A DNA stretch of 64,000 nucleotides from Paenibacillus qinlingensis (GCF_013204845.1 NZ_JABMKY010000033.1:1-64000); one strand, 5' to 3'; positions 25,657 through 34,137 are shown, numbered from the stretch's first letter. Numbers and translations are program-made. The notes: generated from the sequence alone by a model not told the origin.

Positions 25657-26301
25657 TTGACTACTATCATCATCCTCGATGATCATCCGCTTGTTCGACA
25701 AGGCATTCGTACAATCGTGTCATCCAGCCCTCTCATACATGTTCTAGGAGAAGCAGCCAGCACCAGAGAAGCACTACTTCTGTTAGAACAATTTAGCCCG
25801 GATATTATCCTTGTTGATTTAAATTTAGGGTGCGACAATGGTTTGGACGCGATCCAAGAATTCCGCCGTGCGGGACATACCTGCAAATTCATGATACTAA
25901 CCTCATCCATCACACGAAGTGAACTGCAGCTAGCCCAATCCCAACAAATCGAGGGGATCTGCTTAAAAGAGGCCTTTCCAGAAGATCTCTTATACGCAAT
26001 CGAGGTCGTTTCCCGTGGACGTAAATACTACGATCCAGATTTAATGGGCTCTCTGTTGGAGGATGCTTCAGCCGATCAAAATAACATACTTTCCGAGCTG
26101 ACCCCCAAAGAACTTGAGGTTCTGCTTGCCCTAGGCAAAGGATATTCGAATAAAGAAATTGCCACCGCGCTATTTATCACTGAATTCACGGTTAAGAAAC
26201 ATGTGAGTCAAGTTTTGGCTAAGCTTAATTTATCAGATCGCACACAAGCTGCCTTATATGCCCTCTCCAAAGGTTTAGTTCAGTTTGAACTTCAGCGATA
26301 A
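25657..26301 (+). CDS. NarL/LuxR-type response regulator
   Basis: A 214-residue regulator with an N-terminal receiver (ILDDHPLVRQG, phospho-acceptor Asp in IILVDLNLG, Lys in GICLKEAFP) and a C-terminal LuxR-type helix-turn-helix (LTPKELEVLLALGKGYSNKEIATALFITEFTVKKHVSQVLAKL). It starts with TTG at 25657, preceded by a strong AGGAGG at 8 bases. A -10 TATAAT lies at 25567-25572. It is divergent from the kinase and next to the signal peptidase and helical secreted proteins, whose promoter it may control (inference). Confidence 0.92.
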   Translation: MTTIIILDDHPLVRQGIRTIVSSSPLIHVLGEAASTREALLLLEQFSPDIILVDLNLGCDNGLDAIQEFRRAGHTCKFMILTSSITRSELQLAQSQQIEGICLKEAFPEDLLYAIEVVSRGRKYYDPDLMGSLLEDASADQNNILSELTPKELEVLLALGKGYSNKEIATALFITEFTVKKHVSQVLAKLNLSDRTQAALYALSKGLVQFELQR

Positions 26302-26343
26302 ACAAGAAAGATCCGTCGGGATACCCCGTCGGATCTTTCTTGT
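26302..26343. terminator. Bidirectional terminator between the response regulator and signal peptidase
   Basis: AAGAAAGATCCG and CGGATCTTTCTT form a 12-bp stem. It lies between two convergent genes and the peptidase stop codon is at its edge. Confidence 0.85.
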
Positions 26344-26897
26344 CACTTCCATTCAAGTGGCTTAGAAATACGATGCATAGGCAATAAGGAGATGGCCGCA
26401 TATCCTTTAACATCTTGCAATTGAACCTGACCTAATGAGGGGTCTCGACTATCCTTACTCTCTCCCAGATTCCGATTGTCTCCCACAACGAACAAATGAC
26501 CATTCGCCACAATCTGTTCTTCCAGATCTTCTGACTTCCCTACTGTATATAGTTCCGCTAGTTGATTACCATTAACATAGATGATCCCATTCGCAATGAG
26601 TACATGGTCACCAGCAACACCGATCACCCGTTTAATAATAGAAAATCCTAGTCGTTGTTCTTTGATAACAATGACATCGCCATATTTGGGTGTAGAAAAG
26701 AACAGCGATATTTTATTCATTAGTAAGATGTTCCCGCTCTGTAAAGAAGGGTTCATTGAATTTCCCGAAACCTTCGTAAGTCCGATCATATTATTGATTA
26801 GAATAAAGGCAAGTCCAAGGAGTAATACAAATCGGATCCATCCCCACACTTCACTATTCTTCTTCGTTGCTGGTATAGCTGATACAATTTCTTCCAT
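26343..26897 (-). CDS. Type I signal peptidase
   Basis: A 184-residue bacterial signal peptidase I of the small Gram-positive type. One N-terminal membrane helix (about 19-37) is followed by the catalytic Ser in SGNSMNPSL and the general-base Lys in IIKRVIGVAGD, then the VVGDNRNLGESKDSRDP box. It uses Ser/Lys rather than the Ser/His pair of SipW/archaeal-type peptidases. GAGG lies 11 bases upstream of the ATG. It is the last gene of an operon with three secreted proteins, so it is probably dedicated to them, as SipW is to TasA in Bacillus (analogy only). Confidence 0.92.
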   Translation of the reverse strand: MEEIVSAIPATKKNSEVWGWIRFVLLLGLAFILINNMIGLTKVSGNSMNPSLQSGNILLMNKISLFFSTPKYGDVIVIKEQRLGFSIIKRVIGVAGDHVLIANGIIYVNGNQLAELYTVGKSEDLEEQIVANGHLFVVGDNRNLGESKDSRDPSLGQVQLQDVKGYAAISLLPMHRISKPLEWK

Positions 26898-26933
26898 GCT
26901 TCTACTCACCTCTATGACAAAATTCTGTAGTTG

Positions 26934-27518
26934 TTACTTGCTGTAGGTAACTTCAATCACTGTAGTAGGTGGTGGCTGTTGCCCATACACGTCGACAGTC
27001 ACAGTAGACGGTTGTTGTGTTGGCACGTTTTGTACAATAGGCACTGTGGGTACAAAGGTAAGTGCCGGCGGCACATAACTCCCCACTAACTCATCCATTC
27101 CCGCCTGTGCGCTATCTACAATCGTTTGAAGCTTGCTTAAAACTTGCTCGCGGTCCTGCATGGATTGAAAATCCACTTTGGCTAGCAAACTTTGAGCGTA
27201 CTGCTCTAGCACTTCCCGGCGAGAACGCTTCTGTTCCTCTGTAAAAGCATCTAAACTAGATGCCGATGCTTCAAGTCGAAGCTGCAATTCTTTCTTCAAC
27301 AATGCCTTTTGCGTTTCTGTCTCGGACTTTAGGGATACATCCAAGCTTTGCATAACTTGCCCTGTTTTCTTCGCAAACCACGAAGTCATAGAGCCAACAA
27401 GATCCGTATCGGCAAAGGAAATCCCGGCTGAGGCCGTAAGGATAACCGTTAAAGAGACAATTCCAGCAACGACTTTCCGCTTCGATCCTATCTTTTTGTA
27501 CCCGCGAATGCGCTTCAT
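26934..27518 (-). CDS. Secreted helical protein 3 of the signal-peptidase operon
   Basis: A 194-residue exported protein of no family I recognise. Basic N-terminus and hydrophobic helix, with probable cleavage after ISFA. The mature part begins DTDLVGSMTSWFAKKTG, which matches the start of the two proteins encoded upstream (a leucine or methionine, two residues, then Trp-aromatic). Residues about 55-140 are charged and heptad-like, likely coiled coil. The last 45 residues are Pro/Val/Thr/Gln-rich (VPTQQPSTVTVDVYGQQPPP), which looks like a surface-exposed or cross-linkable tail. AAGGAG precedes the ATG by 7 bases. Confidence 0.8.
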   Translation of the reverse strand: MKRIRGYKKIGSKRKVVAGIVSLTVILTASAGISFADTDLVGSMTSWFAKKTGQVMQSLDVSLKSETETQKALLKKELQLRLEASASSLDAFTEEQKRSRREVLEQYAQSLLAKVDFQSMQDREQVLSKLQTIVDSAQAGMDELVGSYVPPALTFVPTVPIVQNVPTQQPSTVTVDVYGQQPPPTTVIEVTYSK

Positions 27519-27554
27519 TGTGCAGCTCCTTCTGATTCATTAAGAGAAGCCGGA

Positions 27555-27572
27555 GGTCCACGAAGGTGAACC
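27555..27572 (-). other. Intercistronic hairpin
   Basis: GGTCCAC and GTGAACC (plus strand) form a 7-bp stem (one G-T pair) with a 4-base loop just past the stop codon of the 255-residue gene. A similar hairpin lies in the preceding gap. There is no T run. Confidence 0.45.
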
Positions 27573-27585
27573 CCCAGCTACATGA

Positions 27586-28353
27586 TTAGTTAATACTTTT
27601 AACAATGCTTTCCAAATCGCTTAAAGCTTTTGCTTCAAGTACATCCGCACGATCTGCGATTCTTCCTTGAGCTGCTGTTTGAAGCTGAGTTGTCAGCTCT
27701 GCAAGCTTAGTTTGAAGTGCACTAATTTTCGTATCAAGATTCGCTTTCACTTCTGCAGTAGCAGTAGCTTTTTCAGTAGCCAATAACGCTTCCAACGCTG
27801 CTTTTGTTTCAACGATTTTCCCCGTCAATGCTGCAACTGCTGCATCGCTCGTCGTTTTAGCGCCATCATTTAATCTATTTGTGTAGACACCTTCATGGTT
27901 TTTTACACCATTCGTGATTTCGATTGAGTCCGCGATCCCTATTGCTGCTAAGCTGCCATTCGTTACTGCGTTAGTTGTATTTACTAGAGCATCGTACTCA
28001 GCGCCAATACTGCCTGTAATACTTGCTCCTTTCGTTGTAATTTGGTTCAAGTACGTGGCGTTTTGCGTATTGATTGCATTGTTAACACCAGCTAACTCAG
28101 CTCTTCCTGTAGTCGCAATGTTCTCACGAGCTTTATTTAGTCCGCTGTCAACATTATCATCCAGAGCTTTTGCTTTCGTAGCGTAATACGAGCCGAAATC
28201 ACCAGCAATAGCCAATTTAGCTGCTGTAGTAGCCGAATTGTACCAACCTTGAAGCTGTGCGCCTGCATCCGTTGCTGCAAATGCTGTTCCCATACCCGCT
28301 ACTAAACCTGTTGCAATAACACCAATCGCTAATTTACTTTTCAATGCTTTCAT
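27586..28353 (-). CDS. Secreted helical protein 2 of the signal-peptidase operon
   Basis: A 255-residue exported protein with a signal peptide cut after GTAFA. The mature start ATDAGAQLQGWYNSATTA shares the LQxW-aromatic motif with protein 1. The rest is almost entirely Ala-, Thr-, Asn- and Leu-rich helix with no Cys, including a long heptad-like C-terminal segment (VKANLDTKISALQTKLAELT). It has the look of an apolipoprotein-like or fibre-forming helical protein. It is the largest and most Ala-rich of the three and may be the main structural subunit (inference). AGGGAG is 11 bases before the ATG. Confidence 0.8.
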   Translation of the reverse strand: MKALKSKLAIGVIATGLVAGMGTAFAATDAGAQLQGWYNSATTAAKLAIAGDFGSYYATKAKALDDNVDSGLNKARENIATTGRAELAGVNNAINTQNATYLNQITTKGASITGSIGAEYDALVNTTNAVTNGSLAAIGIADSIEITNGVKNHEGVYTNRLNDGAKTTSDAAVAALTGKIVETKAALEALLATEKATATAEVKANLDTKISALQTKLAELTTQLQTAAQGRIADRADVLEAKALSDLESIVKSIN

Positions 28354-28395
28354 TTCTCATCAATCTCCCTTTGGATTAGTATATTTGTTCATTGC

Positions 28396-28413
28396 GCTCA
28401 CCTGAAAGTGAAC
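28396..28413 (-). other. Intercistronic hairpin
   Basis: GCTCAC and GTGAAC (plus strand) form a 6-bp stem with a 6-base loop in the gap between secreted proteins 1 and 2. The strand read by the operon contains GGGTTCAC at the same relative place as the next intercistronic hairpin. Confidence 0.4.
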
Positions 28414-28434
28414 CCATTTACTCACTCTGACTGA

Positions 28435-28893
28435 CTAGTCACCTAGTTCCGCTGTTAGTCCTTGAATCATTTCATCCGCCCATTGCTCGATATCACTGCT
28501 CATTTGCTGAGTTGAAGCATCGATATAGGTATCGAAATCAGCCATACTAGACTTGCTAAGCGATGCCGCTGAGCGTTCTAGTTGATCTGAATAGGATTGC
28601 TGTATAGCATCAATGCTGCGTGCAAGTGTGTAACTTGCATCTTCTGTCACCTTCTCTAAATGAACACTAACACTTGCAACTAACTTCTCATTGGATTTGT
28701 CCAAGGCTTGACTAGCCTTGACCATATCTTGTTGAAGCTGACGATCAATCGTTTGCTGATTGAGTAGCGACTGTGCTTTGAACCACATCTGTAGTGGTGC
28801 ACTAGCCTCTGAATACGCATAGGCTGTTCCCATAACTAGGAAAGTCGATAGGCTCAATGAGACGATTAGCACTTTACGTTTTAACGGTTTCAT
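28435..28893 (-). CDS. Secreted helical protein 1 of the signal-peptidase operon
   Basis: A 152-residue exported protein, first gene of the operon. Signal peptide with cleavage after GTAYA; the mature start YSEASAPLQMWFKAQSLL carries the LQxWF motif. The rest is charged, Ser/Gln-rich helix with heptad character and no Cys or Trp after the first motif, apart from a late Trp (IEQWADEM). Function unknown. The two following genes encode related proteins and the fourth a signal peptidase. AGGAGG precedes the ATG by 12-13 bases, a long spacing. The promoter region has TACAAT without a clear -35, consistent with activation. Confidence 0.8.
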   Translation of the reverse strand: MKPLKRKVLIVSLSLSTFLVMGTAYAYSEASAPLQMWFKAQSLLNQQTIDRQLQQDMVKASQALDKSNEKLVASVSVHLEKVTEDASYTLARSIDAIQQSYSDQLERSAASLSKSSMADFDTYIDASTQQMSSDIEQWADEMIQGLTAELGD

Positions 28894-29139
28894 TGATACT
28901 GCCTGACCTCCTTCGTCGCTGCGTTTACCTGCTTACATACATATTGTATCTTCTAATCCGAAATGTGACTTCGCTCTAAAGAGTAGTTTATTACTGATAC
29001 CTTTGCGGGAGTCGATGGTAGACTTTGGTACCATAGTCATTCAAATCCAACATTATATTTCGCCTCTTCCGAATTCTGTGATATCCCCCCATTCCACTTG
29101 GCTTTCATCTGAATACAATAGAATACATGATCTGTAGGG

Positions 29140-29433
29140 GTGGAGATTCATATTCGTAGACGCGATCCTAAACCAATCAAAGAAGATTTACTGCATGTCC
29201 TGAAGCTTTCGTCAGAGGAAGACATTTACCAAGCACAATATAACGGATTCTCATTAGCCGATATCGCGAAAGCTAACCAGGTTGATGTACAGAAGGTCAT
29301 TGAACTCCAGTTAGCGGAGCTAACGGAGCAGCTACAGTTGCGACTGTTTAATGGCAGTATCACTCCTGAACAATATCTAGCCCAGCGTGCAGAGTTACCG
29401 GAAATCATTAGCAAAAGTGTGTATGCGATGTAA
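29140..29433 (+). CDS. Small helical protein with HTH-like repeat motif
   Basis: A 97-residue cytoplasmic protein starting at a GTG, the only start available after an upstream in-frame stop. The ribosome site is poor (GTAGGG touching the start). The middle, NGFSLADIAKANQVDVQKVIELQLAE, resembles the helical GKSLAEIAKAKGVD-type repeats common in Bacillales proteins, and the end (FNGSITPEQYLAQRAELPEI) resembles a SHOCT-like helix pair. Function unknown. It is divergent from the helical secreted protein operon and has its own terminator. Confidence 0.6.
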   Translation: MEIHIRRRDPKPIKEDLLHVLKLSSEEDIYQAQYNGFSLADIAKANQVDVQKVIELQLAELTEQLQLRLFNGSITPEQYLAQRAELPEIISKSVYAM

Positions 29434-29442
29434 TCGCGCGCG

Positions 29443-29467
29443 GCACCCCACTTGGGGTGCTTTTTTT
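29443..29467 (+). terminator. Terminator of the 97-residue protein gene
   Basis: GCACCCC and GGGGTGC with a 4-base loop followed by seven T. Confidence 0.92.
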
Positions 29468-29549
29468 GTCATCGAAGGCTTGTTGCTGCCCTGCTTTTAT
29501 GTCACTATGAGACTACGACCTACGCTGCTTAGAAAGGAGTTCATGTGCT

Positions 29550-30353
29550 GTGAATTTCCATCAAATGATCCCGCTTGTTCCGCTAATTGATCATATTCAG
29601 GTGGCTTCTTCCGCCTTAGCCGTTACAAGTTTACCTAGAAAATATCAACTCATTATCGTCCGCCAAGGCCATCTCACGCTACACTTCGCCGGCCATGAAC
29701 CCATCATTTGCTCGCAAGCGTATGCCTGTCATCCCGATCAAGGTGACTACACCATTCAAGTACCCAAAACGAAGATCGTCGATTACGTCATCATCACCTA
29801 TACCATGCTGCCTGAGGATCACCATTGGACTTTGCAGGGACACCTCACCACCCTAAGTGAAATCAAAATCCACTATATGCTCGATGAAATTATCCGGAGA
29901 ACGCAGGACCATGATCCTTTGACTATCTGGGAAGACACGACACATATCATGCGAATGAGAATGATGTTAGAGCGCATCCTATTTATATATCTGCACGAAT
30001 CCGATTTGACCCATGAGAAAAAGTCAGCTTCAGAATCAATTGAGGGTACGATTTCCTATATTAACGAGCATTACATGCTTGAGCTTACTTTGCCTATGCT
30101 GGCCCGTCGTGCGGGAATGAGCGTGGGGTATTTTACGGTTTTGTTTAAAAAGATGACGGGAACAACGCTGATGAGCTACTTATATGCCTTGCGTATTGAG
30201 AAAGCTAAGATCATGTTCCTGCAGACGGATCTGTTGGCCAAAGAGATTGCGAGTCGCGTTGGATTCGTTGATTACTTCCATTTCAGCAAAGTTTTCAAGA
30301 AAAGAACCGGGTATACCCCCTCCGAATATGTCACCATTCACGCTAAAATCTAA
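29550..30353 (+). CDS. AraC-family regulator of the iron-uptake operon
   Basis: A 267-residue regulator with an N-terminal cupin-like domain (LIIVRQGHLTLHFAG) and two C-terminal helix-turn-helix motifs (LTLPMLARRAGMSVGYFTVLFKKMTG and LLAKEIASRVGFVDYFHFSKVFKKRTGYTPSEY). The start is GTG, with AAAGGAG 10 bases upstream. It sits directly before a FecBCD-type importer, as Btr does for the bacillibactin importer in B. subtilis; Btr activates when it binds the iron complex. A similar role is likely but inferred. Confidence 0.85.
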   Translation: MNFHQMIPLVPLIDHIQVASSALAVTSLPRKYQLIIVRQGHLTLHFAGHEPIICSQAYACHPDQGDYTIQVPKTKIVDYVIITYTMLPEDHHWTLQGHLTTLSEIKIHYMLDEIIRRTQDHDPLTIWEDTTHIMRMRMMLERILFIYLHESDLTHEKKSASESIEGTISYINEHYMLELTLPMLARRAGMSVGYFTVLFKKMTGTTLMSYLYALRIEKAKIMFLQTDLLAKEIASRVGFVDYFHFSKVFKKRTGYTPSEYVTIHAKI

Positions 30354-30360
30354 TAATAAG

Positions 30361-30389
30361 ACATGTTCAATCTGCATATTGGACATGTT
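30361..30389 (+). promoter_or_regulatory. Inverted repeat ACATGTTCAAT/ATTGGACATGT before the iron operon
   Basis: The 11-bp arms match with one mismatch around a 6-base centre. It lies between the AraC gene stop and the Fur box. It may be a terminator-like hairpin or a regulator site. Confidence 0.4.
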
Positions 30390-30420
30390 CTATATAACTA
30401 TTATTCGGTATCATACTCAT

Positions 30421-30435
30421 TGAGAATAATAATCA
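30421..30435 (+). promoter_or_regulatory. Fur box of the iron-uptake operon
   Basis: TGAGAATAATAATCA matches the 7-1-7 Fur consensus TGATAATNATTATCA at 12 of 14 positions. It is 22 bp before the lipoprotein gene start, so iron-loaded Fur would block transcription. Confidence 0.8.
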
Positions 30436-30456
30436 TTGTCACGGAGGAGTACTAAA

Positions 30457-31431
30457 ATGAAATCCCTTTTTACGCGAATTAGCCTTATCGCACTGATCAG
30501 CGTTTTTGCACTAAGCCTTGCTGCTTGTGGCAAAACGACGAATACCGAATCAGCTGCAACAACGACACCAGCAGCTGCTACCCCAACCCCTGCTGCCAAA
30601 GCGGATGGTAAGATTACTGTTCAGGATGCAGTAGGAACAGTTGAATTGCCTAAGAAGCCTGAACGTATCGTGGCTATGGAATTCGGATTCACAGACATCC
30701 TTGTTTCTCTTGGCGTACAGCCGATCGGTGTTGCGGACGATAGCTCCCCAGACCTTTTGATGGACTCCGTAAAAGCTTTGCTGAAGACTTACACGTCCGT
30801 CGGTTCACGGTACGAGCCTAACATTGAACTTATTTCATCCCTTAAACCAGATCTGATTATCGTGGATATTAATAAGCATAAAGCTGCGATTCCACAGCTT
30901 AAAGGCATTGCACCTGTCCTTGTATTGGATGACTTCCAAGCGGACTACAATCAAATGCTGAAGAACGTGGGCATTATCGCACAAGCCGTTGGTAAAGTGG
31001 AAGAAGGCAAAAAACGCTTAGCTGAGCACCAAACGAAAGTGGAAGCGATGAAGAAGAAACTTGCCGCATCGAACATTAGCGTTCTCCCTGCGGTTGTGAA
31101 TCCAAAAGGCTTCTTCGCACACTCCGATCATGCGTACAGCGGTTCCTTCCTTTCTATGCTTGGGTACAATGATCCGATCAAAAATGCGACAGCTTATCCA
31201 CAGATTACCCTCGAACAATTGGTTGAGGCGAATCCCAAAGTCCTATTCGTCATGCCGACTGAGAAAGTAACGATCGTGCAAGAATGGGAAAAGAATCCGC
31301 TGTGGCAGAAAATTGATGCTGTAGCTAACAAAAAAGTATTCACTGTTGAGCGACGCGACTGGTCCTTATCCCGTGGCATGATCGGGTCGGAGAAAATCCT
31401 CGACGATATCGTGAAGAATCTGGGGCAGTAG
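30457..31431 (+). CDS. Iron-complex ABC transporter substrate-binding lipoprotein
   Basis: A 324-residue lipoprotein of the FecB/FhuD class. The lipobox LSLAACG anchors it on the outside of the membrane. An Ala/Thr/Pro-rich tether is followed by the binding protein: the PERIVAMEFGFTDILVSLGV start and the NIELISSLKPDLIIVD segment are typical of Fe-siderophore or Fe-citrate binders (YfmC, FecB). ATG 30457 has GGAGGAG upstream and is preferred over 30436. It heads an operon with two permeases under a Fur box. Confidence 0.9.
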   Translation: MKSLFTRISLIALISVFALSLAACGKTTNTESAATTTPAAATPTPAAKADGKITVQDAVGTVELPKKPERIVAMEFGFTDILVSLGVQPIGVADDSSPDLLMDSVKALLKTYTSVGSRYEPNIELISSLKPDLIIVDINKHKAAIPQLKGIAPVLVLDDFQADYNQMLKNVGIIAQAVGKVEEGKKRLAEHQTKVEAMKKKLAASNISVLPAVVNPKGFFAHSDHAYSGSFLSMLGYNDPIKNATAYPQITLEQLVEANPKVLFVMPTEKVTIVQEWEKNPLWQKIDAVANKKVFTVERRDWSLSRGMIGSEKILDDIVKNLGQ

Positions 31432-31435
31432 TTCG

Positions 31436-32455
31436 ATGAACCAACCCATGAACCTTGAGAAGCAGAGCCGTAAATGGCCTCTGCTCTTCCTATTTTCTGC
31501 GAGTCTAATAGCGATACTAATTGGAATATTATCTAGTTTAAAATGGGGCCAATCCCCCGTGTCATGGCACACCTTGTACGAAGCTGTGACCTATCAAGGC
31601 AGCGATAAGGCTCACTTGTATATCCAAACGCTGCGCTTACCGCGCGCCATCATGGCTTGCATCGTCGGGATGCAGCTTGGACTTGCTGGGCTGCTCACCC
31701 AGCTCACGACCAAGAACCCGCTGGCTTCCCCTCACATTTTCGGCATCAATGCGGGAGGAGCTTTAGCGGTTGTCGTTGGGCTTGTGTTCCTGCCACATTT
31801 AGGTAACATGGGATTGATTGCATTTGCCTTTGTCGGTGCAGCGCTGGGTGCCTTGCTGGTCTGGTCGCTCGCTGGAACGGGCAGCAAACAATACGTCTAT
31901 ATTGCGCTCGCTGGCATCACGATCCACTTCCTCCTATCCTCGTTGACGGAAGGGGTCATTATTCTTAATCAGCATGCGACAGACAGCATGATTTTCTGGT
32001 TGGTCGGCTCTTTGAGTCAAGCCGCTTGGACCGAAGTCCGCGTGATTCTTCCTTTTTTCGTAGGAGGTATGCTGCTATTTGCGTTCATGCTCCCTTCGTT
32101 TAAATTGCTGCTTGTCGATGATGAAATTGCGACAGGGCTTGGCCAACGCATAACGTTCGTGCGCGGCATCAGTGTGCTGCTCGTCATTGTACTCGCCGGT
32201 TCCGCAGTAGCGTTATGTGGTCCTATTGGCTTCGTCTGCCTGATTGTGCCGCATATTGCGCGGGCATTAGTAGGTACGAACTTGGTCGTTCTGGGTCCAT
32301 TAACGGCTTTACTTGGCGGAATTCTGCTGTTATATGCTGATTTTCTTAGCCGATTTATTGCCTTTCCGTTCGAATCACCCGTTGGGATCGTCACTTCCTT
32401 AATTGGTGCTCCGTTCTTCATTTACCTAGCGTTGAAGCAACGGAGGGCACTATGA
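31436..32455 (+). CDS. FecCD-family iron-complex permease, subunit 1
   Basis: A 339-residue membrane protein with about ten helices and the FecCD signatures LRLPRAIMACIVGMQLGLAGLLTQLTTKNPLASPHIFGINAG and CGPIGFVCLIVPHIARALVG. It forms the channel together with the next gene product. It starts 4 bp after the lipoprotein stop and overlaps the next gene by 4 bp. The ribosome site is weak, which fits translational coupling. Confidence 0.93.
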   Translation: MNQPMNLEKQSRKWPLLFLFSASLIAILIGILSSLKWGQSPVSWHTLYEAVTYQGSDKAHLYIQTLRLPRAIMACIVGMQLGLAGLLTQLTTKNPLASPHIFGINAGGALAVVVGLVFLPHLGNMGLIAFAFVGAALGALLVWSLAGTGSKQYVYIALAGITIHFLLSSLTEGVIILNQHATDSMIFWLVGSLSQAAWTEVRVILPFFVGGMLLFAFMLPSFKLLLVDDEIATGLGQRITFVRGISVLLVIVLAGSAVALCGPIGFVCLIVPHIARALVGTNLVVLGPLTALLGGILLLYADFLSRFIAFPFESPVGIVTSLIGAPFFIYLALKQRRAL

Positions 32456-33456
32456 TGACCTCTAGATTGAAAATGCTGCGTATTCCCGTTATTTCATTGG
32501 TCATAGCTTTCTTGGTGATGATTGTCCTAGCGATCATCTACGCGCATGTTGGCGCGGTTGGAATCCCTTATCGCGATGTATGGGCAGCTCTGACGGATGC
32601 GAACCATCCTTCCTACTTTATCGTGCACCAATTGCGCTTGCCTCGTATTTTGGTTGCTATATTGGCTGGCTTTGGACTCGCCGTCGGCGGCGTAATTCTC
32701 CAAAGCGTCATTCGTAACCCTTTGGCGAGCCCCGATGTGATCGGGATTACCAAAGGAGCTGGTTTTATGGCCGCTGGGGTCATTTTCTTATTCCCTAAGC
32801 TGCCAAGCTATTACTTACCGATTGCCGCTTTCATTGGTGCATTCGCTGCCTTCCTCTTGCTGCTCTTGTTAAGCCGCCGGTTAACCCTGCGCCCCTCCCA
32901 TCTGGCCCTGGTGGGCATTGCGATCGGGACGATCTTTCAGGCTGCCATCCAGTATCTGATTGTCCGCCATCCCAGTGACATCAATGCGGCGTTGCTTTGG
33001 CTCTCCGGCAGTCTGTGGAACCGCAGCTGGAACAACGTGTACAGCCTGTTCCCGTGGATTGCCGTGCTGTTGCCCATCGTGTGGGCGAACTTCGCCAAGC
33101 TGAACGTATTTCAGCTTGGCGACGAGATGACCGCCGCGCTCGGCGTACGGATCGGACGGCAGCGCTTCTGGCTGCTGCTGCTCGCAGTGGCGTTAGCCGG
33201 CATCTCCGTGTCGGCTGTCGGGGCGATCGGCTTCATCGGCCTGATCGCGCCCCATATTGCGCGGAGCCTCGTCGGCGGCCGGCACCAGTGGTTAATCCCG
33301 CTCGCCGCCTTGATCGGCGCGGATCTCATGCTGCTCGGCGACTTAGTCGGCCGCGTCATTATTCTCCCACGGGAGGTCCCCGTGGGGATTATGACGGCGG
33401 TCATCGGGACGCCGTACTTCATTTATTTGCTGCGCCGCGAGCGGCGGCGGCGGTAG
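32452..33456 (+). CDS. FecCD-family iron-complex permease, subunit 2
   Basis: A 334-residue FecCD permease with the expected LRLPRILVAILAGFGLAVGGVILQSVIRNPLASPDVIG and GAIGFIGLIAPHIARSLVG segments and about ten helices. GGAGG lies 5 bases upstream of the ATG. No ATPase gene follows: the next 1 kb is non-coding repeat DNA. The transporter must borrow an ATPase encoded elsewhere, as B. subtilis iron transporters share YusV/FhuC. The 3' half is more GC-rich than the 5' half. Confidence 0.92.
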   Translation: MMTSRLKMLRIPVISLVIAFLVMIVLAIIYAHVGAVGIPYRDVWAALTDANHPSYFIVHQLRLPRILVAILAGFGLAVGGVILQSVIRNPLASPDVIGITKGAGFMAAGVIFLFPKLPSYYLPIAAFIGAFAAFLLLLLLSRRLTLRPSHLALVGIAIGTIFQAAIQYLIVRHPSDINAALLWLSGSLWNRSWNNVYSLFPWIAVLLPIVWANFAKLNVFQLGDEMTAALGVRIGRQRFWLLLLAVALAGISVSAVGAIGFIGLIAPHIARSLVGGRHQWLIPLAALIGADLMLLGDLVGRVIILPREVPVGIMTAVIGTPYFIYLLRRERRRR

Positions 33457-33471
33457 GGAACCATAACTAAC

Positions 33472-34137
33472 TCCTATTGCTACCTTGGATCGTTTGCGCT
33501 TCAAAAGCTCCTATGGTTTCTAACTAGCTAAGCTTGAAGAGGTAATCACTTGGATTGCCTCTTCGATTGTTGTGGACTCGGCTCGGGCGACAGAGTAACT
33601 GTGGATAAATCCCCTTCCCCGCCTTTACCTGTGTAACCTACAGGTAATTCTCATGAATTTGCTGGTTGCGATTTTAGGGAATCGGGCTAAAACCTTAGAA
33701 TTAACTGTAGAAAACACATCAATCCCTTGAAAGCGTGAAATAGAGCTCAATTAGATGGAAGAAATCCAGTTATTCTTCTCTTAAGTAACTCCCAGTGCTA
33801 CCTATTGTCCGATTGCGCTTCTCAACCCCCTATTGTGTCAAACTAGCTAATCTTGAAGAGTGAAGAGGCACTCGCTCGGGGTGTCTCTTCGGTTCAGGTA
33901 GATTTAGGCGACAAATTGCCATGCATTAGTCCCCTTCTCAGGCCTAACTGTAGAAACTACAGTTATTTCTCCCGATTCCATATATTTATTGAAAATAAAT
34001 GGAAAACATGTAGCTAATTCGCCCCGATTCCTAAAAATCCGGTGAATACCCGGAAATTAACTGTAGGAAATACATCTAATCCCTGGAACACGCGAAACAG
34101 TGCTAATTTAGATGGACAAAATCCAGTTATTCGTGTC
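33472..34137. repeat. Imperfect direct duplication containing one broken and one complete four-core element
   Basis: Copy 1 (about 33472-33780) and copy 2 (about 33784-34137) both begin TAACTCC-TGCTACC, continue with GATTGCGCTT/GTTTGCGCTT and AACTAGCTAA-CTTGAAGAG, and end with a core followed by TTATTC. Copy 2 has four cores at 33945-33965, 33996-34016, 34058-34078 and 34109-34129 (spacing 51, 62, 51). Copy 1 has only three, at 33626, 33702 and 33752, having lost core 2 and about 37 bp. Confidence 0.75.

Noticed and set aside
26343..28893. Assignment of the secreted-protein operon to TasA/SipW
   Set aside because: The peptidase has the Ser/Lys form rather than the SipW form, and the secreted proteins lack TasA features.
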